In this document: piece by piece, positions 1-6,761 of the stretch
How positions within the stretch are numbered: position 1 is the stretch's first letter
Layout of the letters: each line of letters begins with the position of its first letter
Origin: JBKEBQ01 sp047973225
GTDB taxonomy: Bacteria > Bacillota_I > Bacilli_A > Erysipelotrichales > Erysipelotrichaceae
DNA: 20,972 bases
NCBI GenBank assembly: GCA_047973225.1
Contig: JBKEBQ010000002.1
Coordinates: 1-20,972, forward strand
Direction of reading: 5' to 3'
The notes under the pieces: generated by a model
The model's database searches: none
What the model was told of the DNA's origin: nothing
What the model saw: only the letters and a program-made list of their open reading frames with translations
Translations under genes and position numbers: made by a program

Positions 1-102
1 ATCACTCATATTTTACCCAAAAAAATGAAAAAGAAGCTCTCTTAAATATCGACTATTCACGCTTCTAAACCGATTACTTAATAATAATGCTTCTTCTAAA
101 AT

Positions 103-451
103 CTACTCTTCAAACAAAGTATCACACTTATCTATTGGATCTTTTATATAGCTTAAGTGCATTTGCGAAAGTTCAGATGTCATCTGCAAGTGCATTGTAT
201 TTTTTCTTTTAATTCGTGGAACTGTATTCTTGTTCATACTGTAAACCTTGTTCCCTATAAAAACGTCAGCATCCATAACAATGGTTTTCACTCTCATTAG
301 ATCATCATACTAGTGTGAACTGCTTCGCAAAAAATTTGAGAAGAATATGTATATTCATCTCCATGATATCTGACACCTTCTCCATATCTAGCCTTGTTTC
401 CTCATCTTTTGCCAGTGGTAAACAAGCAGTTCGTCTTCCTGTTTTTTCCAT
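103..451 (-). other. Unidentified gene debris (two short open frames)
   Basis: Two short minus-strand frames lie in tandem. The first runs from an ATG at 451 to a stop at 305 (48 codons). It has a coding-like composition (MEKTGRRTACLPLAK, then an acidic helix-like stretch, ending KQFTLV), but I see no ribosome binding site. The second runs from 297 to 103 (64 codons, starting MRVKTIVMDADVF), also without a convincing ribosome binding site and in a different frame. They lie just beyond the terminal repeat of the IS3 remnant, so they could be pieces of a gene disrupted by that insertion. I recognise no family. The longer-looking plus-strand frame over 315-566 is probably a shadow of this. Confidence 0.2.
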
Positions 452-535
452 ACGAGGTCATTTCATCTATTACATTACATCTAAAAAATGCCTTCTATTA
501 TTAGTGACGTTCACATTGGAAAAGGTTCCATTTTC

Positions 536-560
536 TGGACTATATCAAGAAAGTAAACCA
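536..560 (-). repeat. Right-end terminal repeat of a decayed IS3-family element
   Basis: Read on the minus strand, this stretch contains TTACTTTCTTGATATAGTCC and ends in CA. It resembles the terminal inverted repeats of IS3/IS150-type elements (a CTTTCTTGACATAGTCCA-like end), recalled from family knowledge. It lies 18 bp downstream of the stop codon of the transposase remnant at 579-697, which is where the right end of such an element should be. The matching left repeat was not found. Confidence 0.5.
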
Positions 561-578
561 CTTTAATAAAAATACTTC

Positions 579-697
579 CTAGTTATTAGCTTTTTCAAAA
601 TGTTTCATGTATTCATTAGGTGATGCATAACCGCAATGTAAATGAATGTGCACACGTTATAAAATACTTCAATATATGTAAATACTAAGGTGTATGT
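579..697 (-). pseudogene. IS3-family transposase (OrfB) C-terminal remnant, frameshifted
   Basis: On the minus strand one frame reads TYTLVFTYIEVFYN (697 to 656) and the next frame continues RVHIHLHCGYASPNEY...FEKANN to a TAG stop at 579-581. Together they reproduce the characteristic C-terminal end of IS3-family integrase-type transposases (YIEVFYNRxRIHxxLGYxSPxEY), with a one-base deletion at about 656. A stop (698-700) lies immediately upstream, and the rest of the 250-300 residue protein, including the catalytic DDE core, is not visible. A terminal repeat at 536-560 follows. This is an inactive relic. Confidence 0.72.
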
Positions 698-716
698 TTA
701 TTAATAATTCACAATT

Positions 717-803
717 TCATGGTGACATTGATAGAAAGTGTGGGTAGTTATCTACGTGTTTGATGTGGAACTTAATTTGATGAAATTCATTTACAGATTT
801 TTG
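717..803 (-). pseudogene. Possible IS1595-type transposase scrap
   Basis: A 28-codon minus-strand open stretch between two stops contains FHQIKFHIKHVDNYPH. This is similar to the conserved (Y)HIxHVNxYHSRLK segment near the end of IS1595/ISXO2-type transposases, as I remember that family. The following frame offers FYQCHHEIVNY, which could be the decayed next block. The match is short and made from memory. It abuts the IS3 relic, consistent with nested or neighbouring dead elements. Confidence 0.28.
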
Positions 804-968
804 TTATATCCGCATACAAAATAAACAAAAAAAACAGATGCTAAAACATATCTGTATACACATTATCCACAAAAGTTGAAGAAAATCTCCGTTTTTTGCA
901 CATTAAAAATTTTTCGTTTATTTATCCATTACGGTTACAATGTCGCAAGAATCAAAAAGAAGATTTAA

Positions 969-1070
969 TTTAGCAAGAAGGAAAAAACTGATCATGTTTA
1001 CTGTGATGAAGTCTTAAAATATTCAAAAAAAGTTCTAGAAGAACAAAATATTGCGTTTGTTCCTTATTAA
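969..1070 (+). other. Short open frame, possible 3' end of a lost gene
   Basis: Between a TAA at 966-968 and a TAA at 1068-1070 the plus strand is open for 33 codons, with a coding-like charged composition (DHVYCDEVLKYSKKVLEEQ, ending IAFVPY). It has no start codon with a ribosome binding site and no recognised family. It may be a gene remnant. Nothing else with coding character is visible between 804 and 1072. Confidence 0.15.
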
Positions 1071-1072
1071 GC

Positions 1073-1106
1073 AAAAAATGAGGATATACATTTCTGTATG
1101 TCCTCA
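1073..1106 (-). terminator. Intrinsic terminator of the perR-rbr operon
   Basis: An 11-bp stem (1079-1089 with 1096-1106, one G-U pair, 6-nt loop) is followed on the minus strand by six T residues (1073-1078). It lies 89 bp beyond the rubrerythrin stop codon. Confidence 0.8.
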
Positions 1107-1194
1107 TTAAACTTCTTTGGAGCTTCATTTTTTCTAGTTATTTTAAAGCTCCCCTAGATGTAGTAACTACATTTTTCTACTACTTTATATAAGC

Positions 1195-1743
1195 TTATTT
1201 ATTCGTGAATTTTGTTGCTTCAGGCGCAAATTGTGCTTGTGGGAAGCCACATACAGGACATGCTCCGGGAGCGTTTACACCTTCAAAGTGATATCCACAA
1301 ATCGCACATACCCAAACCGTACTTTCATCTTTTTTAAATACTTTTCCTTCTTCGACATTTTTAAGTAGCTCCAAGTATCTTTCTTCATGCGCTTTTTCAA
1401 TAATAGCAACTTGTTCCATTTGGAAAGCAATTTTAGTAAAACCTTCTTCTTTTGCTGTTTCTGCCATGTGCTTATACATATCCGTCCATTCATAGTTTTC
1501 GCCAGCTGCAGCATCTTTTAAATTTGTTGCAGTTGTATGAATATCACCACCTTGTAAAGCTTTAAACCATAGTTTCGCATGTTCTTGCTCATTTCTTGCA
1601 GTTTCTAAAAAGATATCAGCAATTTGTTCCATACCTTCTTCTTGAGCTTTTTGCGCATAATACGTGTACTTGTTTCTTGCTTGTGACTCACCAGCAAATG
1701 CATCTTGTAAATTTTTTTCTGTTTTTGATCCTTTTAGTTCCAT
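1195..1743 (-). CDS. rbr: Rubrerythrin
   Basis: A 182-residue non-haem di-iron peroxidase that reduces hydrogen peroxide in the cytoplasm of anaerobes, taking electrons from a rubredoxin/NAD(P)H pathway. The N-terminal four-helix ferritin-like domain shows the expected carboxylate and histidine ligands: E19, ExxH at E52-H55, E82 and E85 in GENYEW, and ExxH at E116-H119. The C-terminal rubredoxin-like domain has the two iron-binding knuckles CAIC and CPVC. Length and domain order are normal for classical rubrerythrin. I chose the ATG at 1743 because AAAGGAG lies 7 nt upstream; an in-frame ATG at 1770 would overlap perR and lacks such a site. It is 17 bp downstream of perR, so probably co-transcribed and peroxide-induced. 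Confidence 0.96.
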   Translation of the reverse strand: MELKGSKTEKNLQDAFAGESQARNKYTYYAQKAQEEGMEQIADIFLETARNEQEHAKLWFKALQGGDIHTTATNLKDAAAGENYEWTDMYKHMAETAKEEGFTKIAFQMEQVAIIEKAHEERYLELLKNVEEGKVFKKDESTVWVCAICGYHFEGVNAPGACPVCGFPQAQFAPEATKFTNK

Positions 1744-1760
1744 GTCGTTTCTCCTTTTTA

Positions 1761-2141
1761 TTATTGACAATTCTTACAGATTCCTCGGAAAGTAATGTCA
1801 TAGGAATGAATCGTATTTGCAATATTATTATCCTTTACTGTTGCAATCAAATGTTGATCATAATCCACATCCATATCAAATAGCTTTTGACACTTATCAC
1901 ACAAAAAATGATAATGTGGTTTACTCGTTTTGTCATAAAGCCATCGCCCATCTTTAAGCGCAACTTTTTGAATTTGGTTTGTTGCTTCTAAAATGGTCAA
2001 ATTACGATACAACGTTGCAAGCGATATTTTTTTTTCATATTTATTAACGCCAATAAAAATATCATCCGCACTCTCGTGAGAAGCCATTTGTTGCATATAA
2101 TCCATAATCATATCGCGTTGTTTTGATTTATGTAAAACCAT
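1761..2141 (-). CDS. perR: Fur-family peroxide-sensing repressor (PerR-like)
   Basis: A 126-residue Fur-superfamily regulator. A winged-helix DNA-binding domain (recognition region around residues 39-58, SLATLYRNLTILE) is followed by a metal-binding dimerisation domain. Aligned on the HYHxxCxxC block, all five regulatory metal ligands of Bacillus subtilis PerR (H37, D85, H91, H93, D104) have counterparts at exactly the same spacing: H22, D70, H76, H78 and D89. The structural zinc cysteines are present as C81/C84 and the terminal CKNC. D70 in the PerR aspartate position argues for peroxide sensing rather than iron sensing. GGAGG lies 6 nt before the ATG. It leads an operon with rubrerythrin and has a PerR-type operator upstream, so autoregulation is likely. 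Confidence 0.88.
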   Translation of the reverse strand: MVLHKSKQRDMIMDYMQQMASHESADDIFIGVNKYEKKISLATLYRNLTILEATNQIQKVALKDGRWLYDKTSKPHYHFLCDKCQKLFDMDVDYDQHLIATVKDNNIANTIHSYDITFRGICKNCQ

Positions 2142-2170
2142 AACTTTCCTCCAATCCTTAGAACATTTTT

Positions 2171-2199
2171 ATTATATCATGGTCTATAAGCACTTACAA
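2171..2199 (-). promoter_or_regulatory. Sigma-A-type promoter of perR-rbr
   Basis: On the minus strand, TTGTAA (2194-2199) and a perfect TATAAT (2171-2176) are separated by 17 bp. The promoter lies 30 bp upstream of the perR ATG and directly beside the operator at 2204-2218. Confidence 0.75.
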
Positions 2200-2203
2200 G
2201 AAG

Positions 2204-2218
2204 TAAGAATAATTCTTA
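2204..2218 (-). promoter_or_regulatory. PerR/Fur-type 7-1-7 operator
   Basis: TAAGAATAATTCTTA is a perfect 7-1-7 inverted repeat of the same architecture as the Per box (TTATAATNATTATAA). It ends 4 bp upstream of the -35 hexamer of the perR-rbr promoter, a position suited to repression by PerR itself. Assignment to PerR is inferred from the neighbouring gene. Confidence 0.72.
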
Positions 2219-2223
2219 TTTCT

Positions 2224-2253
2224 AAATAAAAAATGTCATTTTCATGACATTTT
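2224..2253 (-). terminator. Intrinsic terminator of the degV cluster
   Basis: A perfect 10-bp stem (2230-2239 with 2244-2253, 4-nt loop) overlaps the stop codon of the last DegV gene. On the minus strand it runs into a T-rich tail (TTTTTTATTTA). Confidence 0.75.
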
Positions 2254-3106
2254 AATATTCTTTAAAGTACTGAATTGCCAAACAACCAATTCCCGTATGT
2301 ACAGAAACACTACTCACCAATTTCAATAGCTGCACCTTCGCTTCTGGAAAAAGCAGTTCAACTCTATGCAATAAATCTTTTCCAGCTTCTTCACTCGCAA
2401 CATGAGCAACCGTAATGTTAAAATTTTTCCCCTTTGTAGCAATTTCTTCTTTCATCACTTCTAGGGTACGATCAAGGGCTCGTGACATAGTGCGAACCTT
2501 ATCCAAAACATCAATTTTCCCACTAGTTTTCTTACCAATTTGCAAAATAGGCTTAATCTTCAACAATCCACCAAGGGTCGCTGCCAGAGGCGTTAGTCTT
2601 CCTCCACGCTTTAGATGTTGCAAATCATTCGGAATTAACAATGTATTGGTCGTATCACAAATTTTTTGTAAAACTGTCTTTATTTCTTCTATGCTTTTTT
2701 TCTCATCATAAAGCGCCTTCGCACGGATCAGCATATACTGCTCTACCACCGCTGTTACTTGGCAATCAAAGTGTGTAAATGCAATTCCTACATTATTTGC
2801 GACCATCTGCATAGCATCAATCGTGCCACTTAATCCTCGACAAATAGGAACGGCAAACACCATATCGTATCCTTCATCTTTCAATTTTTGAAATAATATT
2901 TCCATTTTTCCTAGTGGTGCAAGCGAAGTTTTCAGCAGTTTCCCTGCTTTCATTAATGCATTTACTTCATCAACGCTAATATCTTCATTTTCCAACTTTG
3001 ATAGCGTATCATATGTTATCTGTAAAGGAACACTAAAGCAACCAGCACTTTCTATTTCGCTTATACTTAAACCGGTTCCACTATCACCAACAAATGCTAT
3101 TTTCAT
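2252..3106 (-). CDS. DegV-family fatty-acid-binding protein (third of three)
   Basis: A 284-residue two-domain DegV protein. Family members (FakB) bind a single fatty acid in the cytosol and present it to the FakA kinase for phosphorylation and phospholipid synthesis. Visible marks are the N-terminal DSGTGLS loop, the KTSLAP carboxylate-binding loop at about residues 59-64, the LKRGGRLTP block, and the C-terminal HTGIGC motif. It closely resembles the next gene upstream (both share NDLxHLKRGGRLTPLAATLGG), pointing to a local duplication. The 8-bp gap to the previous gene contains its ribosome binding site (AGGTGATAAG before ATG). No FakA gene lies in the window. The specific fatty acid cannot be read from the sequence. 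Confidence 0.92.
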   Translation of the reverse strand: MKIAFVGDSGTGLSISEIESAGCFSVPLQITYDTLSKLENEDISVDEVNALMKAGKLLKTSLAPLGKMEILFQKLKDEGYDMVFAVPICRGLSGTIDAMQMVANNVGIAFTHFDCQVTAVVEQYMLIRAKALYDEKKSIEEIKTVLQKICDTTNTLLIPNDLQHLKRGGRLTPLAATLGGLLKIKPILQIGKKTSGKIDVLDKVRTMSRALDRTLEVMKEEIATKGKNFNITVAHVASEEAGKDLLHRVELLFPEAKVQLLKLVSSVSVHTGIGCLAIQYFKEY

Positions 3107-3114
3107 CTTATCAC

Positions 3115-3960
3115 CTATACTTTCTTAATATATTGAATGCCCATACACCCTAATCCAGTATGCACGGATAAGATAGGTGCAATAAATCCACGTATATATT
3201 CATTTTTAGGATACTTACTAAAATACAGATCTTCCAATTCTTTTACATCATCAGAACCCGTATGCAATATAGCAAGTACATAATCATCTCCAATACCTTC
3301 CTTTGACAATGTTTCAACCGCTAATTTCATTGCCTTTGACATTGTTCGCACCTTCGCAAACGTATCAATTTTCCCGTTACTTGCCTTATTTAAATTCAAT
3401 ATTGGCTTAATCTTCAACATACCACCCAGCGTTGCTGCAAGGGGTGTCAAACGCCCACCACGTTTTAGATGATGCAAATCATTTGGAATAATCAGCGTGT
3501 TGGAATGTGCAATGCTATTCTCAATGCGTTTACATATTTCATCAAGCGCCACTCCTTCATCAACCAAACGTTTTGCAGCTTTGCTTAAATACGCTTGAAT
3601 GCCCGCCGTTGTATAGGTATCAAAGCTAGTAATTGGCATATCATTTTGTTCAGCTAACATGATGATGGACTGTGCTGTCCCACTCAGTCCAGGATTTAGT
3701 GGAATATTAATCACATGCTCATATCCTTGTACTTTTAATTCTTGAAACAGCGCCTCCATCATCCCCATCGGTGGCAAACTTGTTTTCAACATTTTTTCCT
3801 CTTTAATCATTTGAAAAACTTTCTCTGTCGAAACATTTTCACCATCGAGATACACATCATCTCCATCAATAATTTGTAGTGGTAAATAAAATATTCCCAA
3901 AGCATCTGCCTCTTGTTTGCTTAAGCCACCACCACTGTCGGTTAATACTGCAATTTTCAT
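3115..3960 (-). CDS. DegV-family fatty-acid-binding protein (second of three)
   Basis: A 281-residue DegV/FakB-type protein with DSGGGLS near the N-terminus, KTSLPPMG, LKRGGRLTPLAATLGG and a C-terminal HTGLGC motif. It is the closest relative of the gene directly downstream and more distant from the first gene of the cluster. A TTG at 3963 directly precedes the ATG at 3960. I chose ATG because GAGGGAG lies 8 nt upstream, a normal spacing. It is the middle gene of a tight operon (16 bp after the first gene, 8 bp before the third). Ligand unknown; binding of a distinct fatty acid from its two neighbours is an inference from keeping three copies. Confidence 0.92.
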   Translation of the reverse strand: MKIAVLTDSGGGLSKQEADALGIFYLPLQIIDGDDVYLDGENVSTEKVFQMIKEEKMLKTSLPPMGMMEALFQELKVQGYEHVINIPLNPGLSGTAQSIIMLAEQNDMPITSFDTYTTAGIQAYLSKAAKRLVDEGVALDEICKRIENSIAHSNTLIIPNDLHHLKRGGRLTPLAATLGGMLKIKPILNLNKASNGKIDTFAKVRTMSKAMKLAVETLSKEGIGDDYVLAILHTGSDDVKELEDLYFSKYPKNEYIRGFIAPILSVHTGLGCMGIQYIKKV

Positions 3961-3976
3961 CAAGCTTTCTCCCTCT

Positions 3977-4831
3977 TTACCTTTTTAATGTCGATTGTAC
4001 CGTGATACAACCAAGGCCCCCGTGACATGTAAGTACACTTGGTAACTCTAAGATTTCACATTCTATATCTTGAAATACTGCTTGCAAAAACTTTTTTGTC
4101 TGTTTTGCCCCAACCTCATTATTCGCATGTGAAACATACAACTTATGCGTTAACGCATTGATTTGTAATTGTTTAAATTTATCAACAATCAACTGTACTA
4201 CTTTTCCCTCTGTTCTGGAAATTCCAAACTTATCTACACAACTTCCATCTTCTTTTAAATATAAAAGTGGTTTGATCTTTAATAAGGATGCCATATTGGC
4301 AGCAACAGGTGATATCCTTCCACCTTTTTTCAGTTGCGTTAATGTTTTCGGATAAAGGAAAGAAAATTGATTTTTAAATTTTAAATCTAGCATTGCTAAA
4401 ATTTCATCAACTTCTGCATCCTGTTCAGCCATCTTTTTGGCTTCAATAGCAGCGTCTAAAATGGGAGCCCCAACACTTCGTGTATCAATCACGAAGGCAT
4501 TATCCATCTGTAATTCCTTTTTCGCCAAATGCAAAGCTGACCATGTACCACTTAAATCTGATGAACAAGTAAGAATAAAAATAGCTTCATATGCTTTTTC
4601 TTTCCATGAACTCATAACCTCTTGTAAATAACCTACATTGGGCTGACTTGTGGTTGGAACTACTCCATTTTCCAATTGCGTATATAACTCTTCATTGGTT
4701 ATTTCTACTTGATCTTTAAATTCTTTACCATTAATAACAATACTCAAAGGAATTAACTCCATTCCATATCGATTGGCAATCTCAAAATTTGTAGCACTTG
4801 TAGTGTCTACTACGATTACATAATTTTTCAT
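3977..4831 (-). CDS. DegV-family fatty-acid-binding protein (first of three)
   Basis: A 284-residue DegV protein and the first gene of the cluster. It has the more typical TTSQPNVG ligand loop (about residues 59-66), the basic LKKGGRISPVAANMASLLKIKP block, and a C-terminal HGGLGC motif. Sequence divergence from the other two is clear (DTTSATN at the N-terminus instead of DSGxGLS), so it is likely the older member or one with a different ligand. Like its neighbours it has cysteine in a GxGC motif where many DegV proteins read GPGA. AGGAG precedes the ATG. It is divergent from yigZ with overlapping promoter regions. Confidence 0.92.
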   Translation of the reverse strand: MKNYVIVVDTTSATNFEIANRYGMELIPLSIVINGKEFKDQVEITNEELYTQLENGVVPTTSQPNVGYLQEVMSSWKEKAYEAIFILTCSSDLSGTWSALHLAKKELQMDNAFVIDTRSVGAPILDAAIEAKKMAEQDAEVDEILAMLDLKFKNQFSFLYPKTLTQLKKGGRISPVAANMASLLKIKPLLYLKEDGSCVDKFGISRTEGKVVQLIVDKFKQLQINALTHKLYVSHANNEVGAKQTKKFLQAVFQDIECEILELPSVLTCHGGLGCITVQSTLKR

Positions 4832-4854
4832 ATTAGAACTCCTAACTTTATTTC

Positions 4855-4883
4855 ATTTTATCATATTGGTACTAAAATTGAAA
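4855..4883 (-). promoter_or_regulatory. Promoter of the degV cluster
   Basis: On the minus strand, TTTCAA (4878-4883), 17 bp and TAAAAT (4855-4860) lie 23 bp upstream of the first DegV ATG. The spacer contains TTAGTACC (4868-4875), identical to one half of the FapR-type operator as I recall it; the other half is not convincing. Confidence 0.5.
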
Positions 4884-4885
4884 CC

Positions 4886-4914
4886 TTGCTACTCTTTTTA
4901 AAACACTATACAAT
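4886..4914 (+). promoter_or_regulatory. Promoter of yigZ, very close to its start codon
   Basis: TTGCTA (4886-4891), 17 bp and TACAAT (4909-4914). Its -35 lies 2 bp from the -35 of the divergent degV promoter, so the two may compete. Transcription would begin at or within a base or two of the yigZ ATG at 4921. Confidence 0.45.
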
Positions 4915-4920
4915 GTAGGT

Positions 4921-5541
4921 ATGTTTCGAATTAAAGAGAGCTTTGAACATTGTATTGAAATTGAGAAATCACGATTTATTTGTTATGTATATCGTGTTTT
5001 CAGTGAAGATGAAGCAAAACAGTTTCTACAACAAATAAAAAAGCTGCATCCTAATGCAACCCATTGGTGCTATGCTTTTGTAATTGGTGAACATAATGAG
5101 ATACAAAGAAGCAATGATAACGGTGAACCCAGTGGGACCGCCGGTATCCCCATTCTTAACTCTCTAACAAAGAATCATATGCAAGACACACTTGCCATTG
5201 TCGTGCGTTATTTTGGTGGCATTAAGCTGGGGGCAGGCGGACTGATTCGTGCCTACTCAAAAAGTTGTAGTGAAACTCTCCACCTCGCCACGCACACAAA
5301 AATTGTTCATAGCAAACGCTATACCTACCAATTTGCTTATGATTTGATTGGAAAAATAGATTACTTTTTCCGCCAACAAAACATCGAAATCCTTGATAAA
5401 GTTTATAAAGATACGGTTGTATATACCTTTTTAAGTGTTGATGATATTCATAAAGATTTACAAGAACTAAGCAATGGCAGTGGTGTATTAACATTTCTTT
5501 GTGAAGAGCTTGTAGAAGTTACCATCAACAAAAACGAATAA
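4921..5541 (+). CDS. yigZ: YigZ/YvyE-type IMPACT family protein
   Basis: A 206-residue cytoplasmic protein of the UPF0029/IMPACT family. The N-terminal domain carries the family signatures KSRFI (about 16-20), DNGEPSGTAGIPIL (about 60-72) and VVRYFGGIKLGAGGLIRAY (about 88-106). A smaller ferredoxin-like C-terminal domain follows. Length is normal. The biochemical role is poorly established (eukaryotic IMPACT acts on the GCN2 pathway; bacterial YigZ is an uncharacterised conserved protein). The start fits the family N-terminus, but there is no proper Shine-Dalgarno: only GTAGGT directly abuts the ATG, and the likely promoter is so near that the mRNA may be leaderless. It converges on the HAD gene with a 21-bp gap and no evident terminator. 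Confidence 0.93.
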   Translation: MFRIKESFEHCIEIEKSRFICYVYRVFSEDEAKQFLQQIKKLHPNATHWCYAFVIGEHNEIQRSNDNGEPSGTAGIPILNSLTKNHMQDTLAIVVRYFGGIKLGAGGLIRAYSKSCSETLHLATHTKIVHSKRYTYQFAYDLIGKIDYFFRQQNIEILDKVYKDTVVYTFLSVDDIHKDLQELSNGSGVLTFLCEELVEVTINKNE

Positions 5542-5562
5542 TTACATAAGGAGATACATTCT

Positions 5563-6348
5563 TTATAGTTGAAATACTTTTTTTAATACTTGCAACACGC
5601 CATCTTCTTCATTTGATGGACACATAAAATTGCTGACTTGTTTCACTTGAGAAACTGCATTTTCCATTGCATAAGAATACTTTACATTTTCCAATAATTC
5701 TAGATCATTATAATAATCCCCAAATGCCATGCTTTCATCTTTTGTTATTTGTAATCGTTCCTGAATTTTCTTCACCGCAAACCCCTTATGAATACCAGGC
5801 ATTGTAATATCTGTCCATTCAACGGCGGATATTGTCACTTTCGCACGATCCAACATATGCTCTAATTTAGGATATGTATTTTCTTTAGCATCAATATCGT
5901 CATAAATGGTAACTTTGATAATTTCTTCATCGACACTCAACAAATCGTCTACATAAATAATTTCTGGATAATAATTACGAAGCGTACGATCGTGGTGTCT
6001 AGACCGATTAAGTGCATAGGCATTTTTCACCGTACACAATAAGGGATGATTGCTTGTATCGTCCATAGTGGCACGAACTGCTTCACGCACCCAATCTAAA
6101 GGCAATATCGATTTGTAAAGAATTTCTCCTTGATGATAGATGACTGCCCCATTATCTGCGATAAAGGTCGCATATTGCTGAAAGTTTGGAAATAACGTCT
6201 GTAGTGAAAGTAGTGGTCTTCCTGATGCCACCCCACATGCAACCCCTTTTTGATAAAGTTTTATGAACATATCTTCACTTTCTTTTGGCATTGTTTTATC
6301 CTCATGCAAAAGCGTCCCATCCATATCGGTAAATACTAATTTTATCAT
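5563..6348 (-). CDS. Cof-type HAD-IIB sugar-phosphatase-like hydrolase
   Basis: A 261-residue haloacid dehalogenase superfamily phosphatase of the Cof/IIB class, predicted to hydrolyse sugar phosphates, nucleotides or flavin-related phosphates in the cytoplasm. Motif I is DMDGT with nucleophile D8 and acid/base D10. Motif II is ASGRP with S42. The motif III lysine sits in HKGFAV near residue 188, and motif IV is GDYYNDLELL near residue 208 (Mg2+ ligands). A C2-type cap occupies the middle. AAGGAGAG precedes the ATG. It is monocistronic, and a 10-bp inverted repeat lies 39-64 bp upstream of the start. Substrate cannot be predicted for this promiscuous family. Confidence 0.93.
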   Translation of the reverse strand: MIKLVFTDMDGTLLHEDKTMPKESEDMFIKLYQKGVACGVASGRPLLSLQTLFPNFQQYATFIADNGAVIYHQGEILYKSILPLDWVREAVRATMDDTSNHPLLCTVKNAYALNRSRHHDRTLRNYYPEIIYVDDLLSVDEEIIKVTIYDDIDAKENTYPKLEHMLDRAKVTISAVEWTDITMPGIHKGFAVKKIQERLQITKDESMAFGDYYNDLELLENVKYSYAMENAVSQVKQVSNFMCPSNEEDGVLQVLKKVFQL

Positions 6349-6386
6349 CTTGTCTCTCCTTCTTATGACATCTAATACGTTTTCTT

Positions 6387-6412
6387 ATGTTTATAGGTTC
6401 TTCTATAAACAT
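6387..6412 (-). promoter_or_regulatory. Inverted repeat upstream of the HAD gene, possible operator
   Basis: Perfect 10-bp arms ATGTTTATAG and CTATAAACAT separated by 6 bp, 39-64 bp before the HAD start codon. There is no T-run, so it is unlikely to be a terminator. The position suits a repressor or activator site. The regulator is unknown. Confidence 0.4.
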
Positions 6413-6697
6413 TTATATCTTTTGGTAACTATCCTTAGGTGTTCCTTGCATGTATCGCAATCTAATCTTTATCATCTTTCATGCAGCCCATTCTATCGTA
6501 TACTTTGGTGTTATATACCTACACATAATAGCTATCTTGCAATTTTTTAACAATTACATTTTTTGTAATATTACACTAAAACCACAGATAACACCATAAA
6601 AACACTGTGTGATGCATATTTACACCACTTATGAGTAGCCTCGCAAATATATGACAGTTTTTATTCTAACGATTTACAATAGAAATTGCAAGCACCT
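6413..6697. other. Intergenic stretch without a recognisable gene
   Basis: AT-rich, with stops in every frame at short intervals and no frame preceded by a ribosome binding site. It separates the HAD promoter region from the terminator of the small exported-protein genes. I see nothing else in it. Confidence 0.5.
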
Positions 6698-6746
6698 AAA
6701 AAAAAAGCAATTCACCTCCTCCTCAATAGAGGCGATATGAACTGCT
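6698..6746 (-). terminator. Intrinsic terminator after the small exported-protein genes
   Basis: On the minus strand, AGCAGTTCA (6738-6746) pairs with TGAATTGCT (6706-6714, one G-U), with an inner CCTC/GAGG stem. A T-run of nine (6698-6706) follows. It is a strong terminator, 15 bp past the stop codon of the 6762-7097 gene. Confidence 0.85.
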
Positions 6747-6761
6747 AATCCATGCTATAAG

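Noticed and set aside
315..566. 83-codon plus-strand frame
   Set aside because: It runs through the IS3 terminal repeat and overlaps a more coding-like minus-strand frame; no ribosome binding site.
863..871. Perfect DnaA box TTATCCACA (another, reversed, at 13576-13584)
   Set aside because: Single isolated copies, one of them inside a coding gene; no cluster, no AT-rich unwinding repeats and no dnaA/dnaN nearby, so not an origin.
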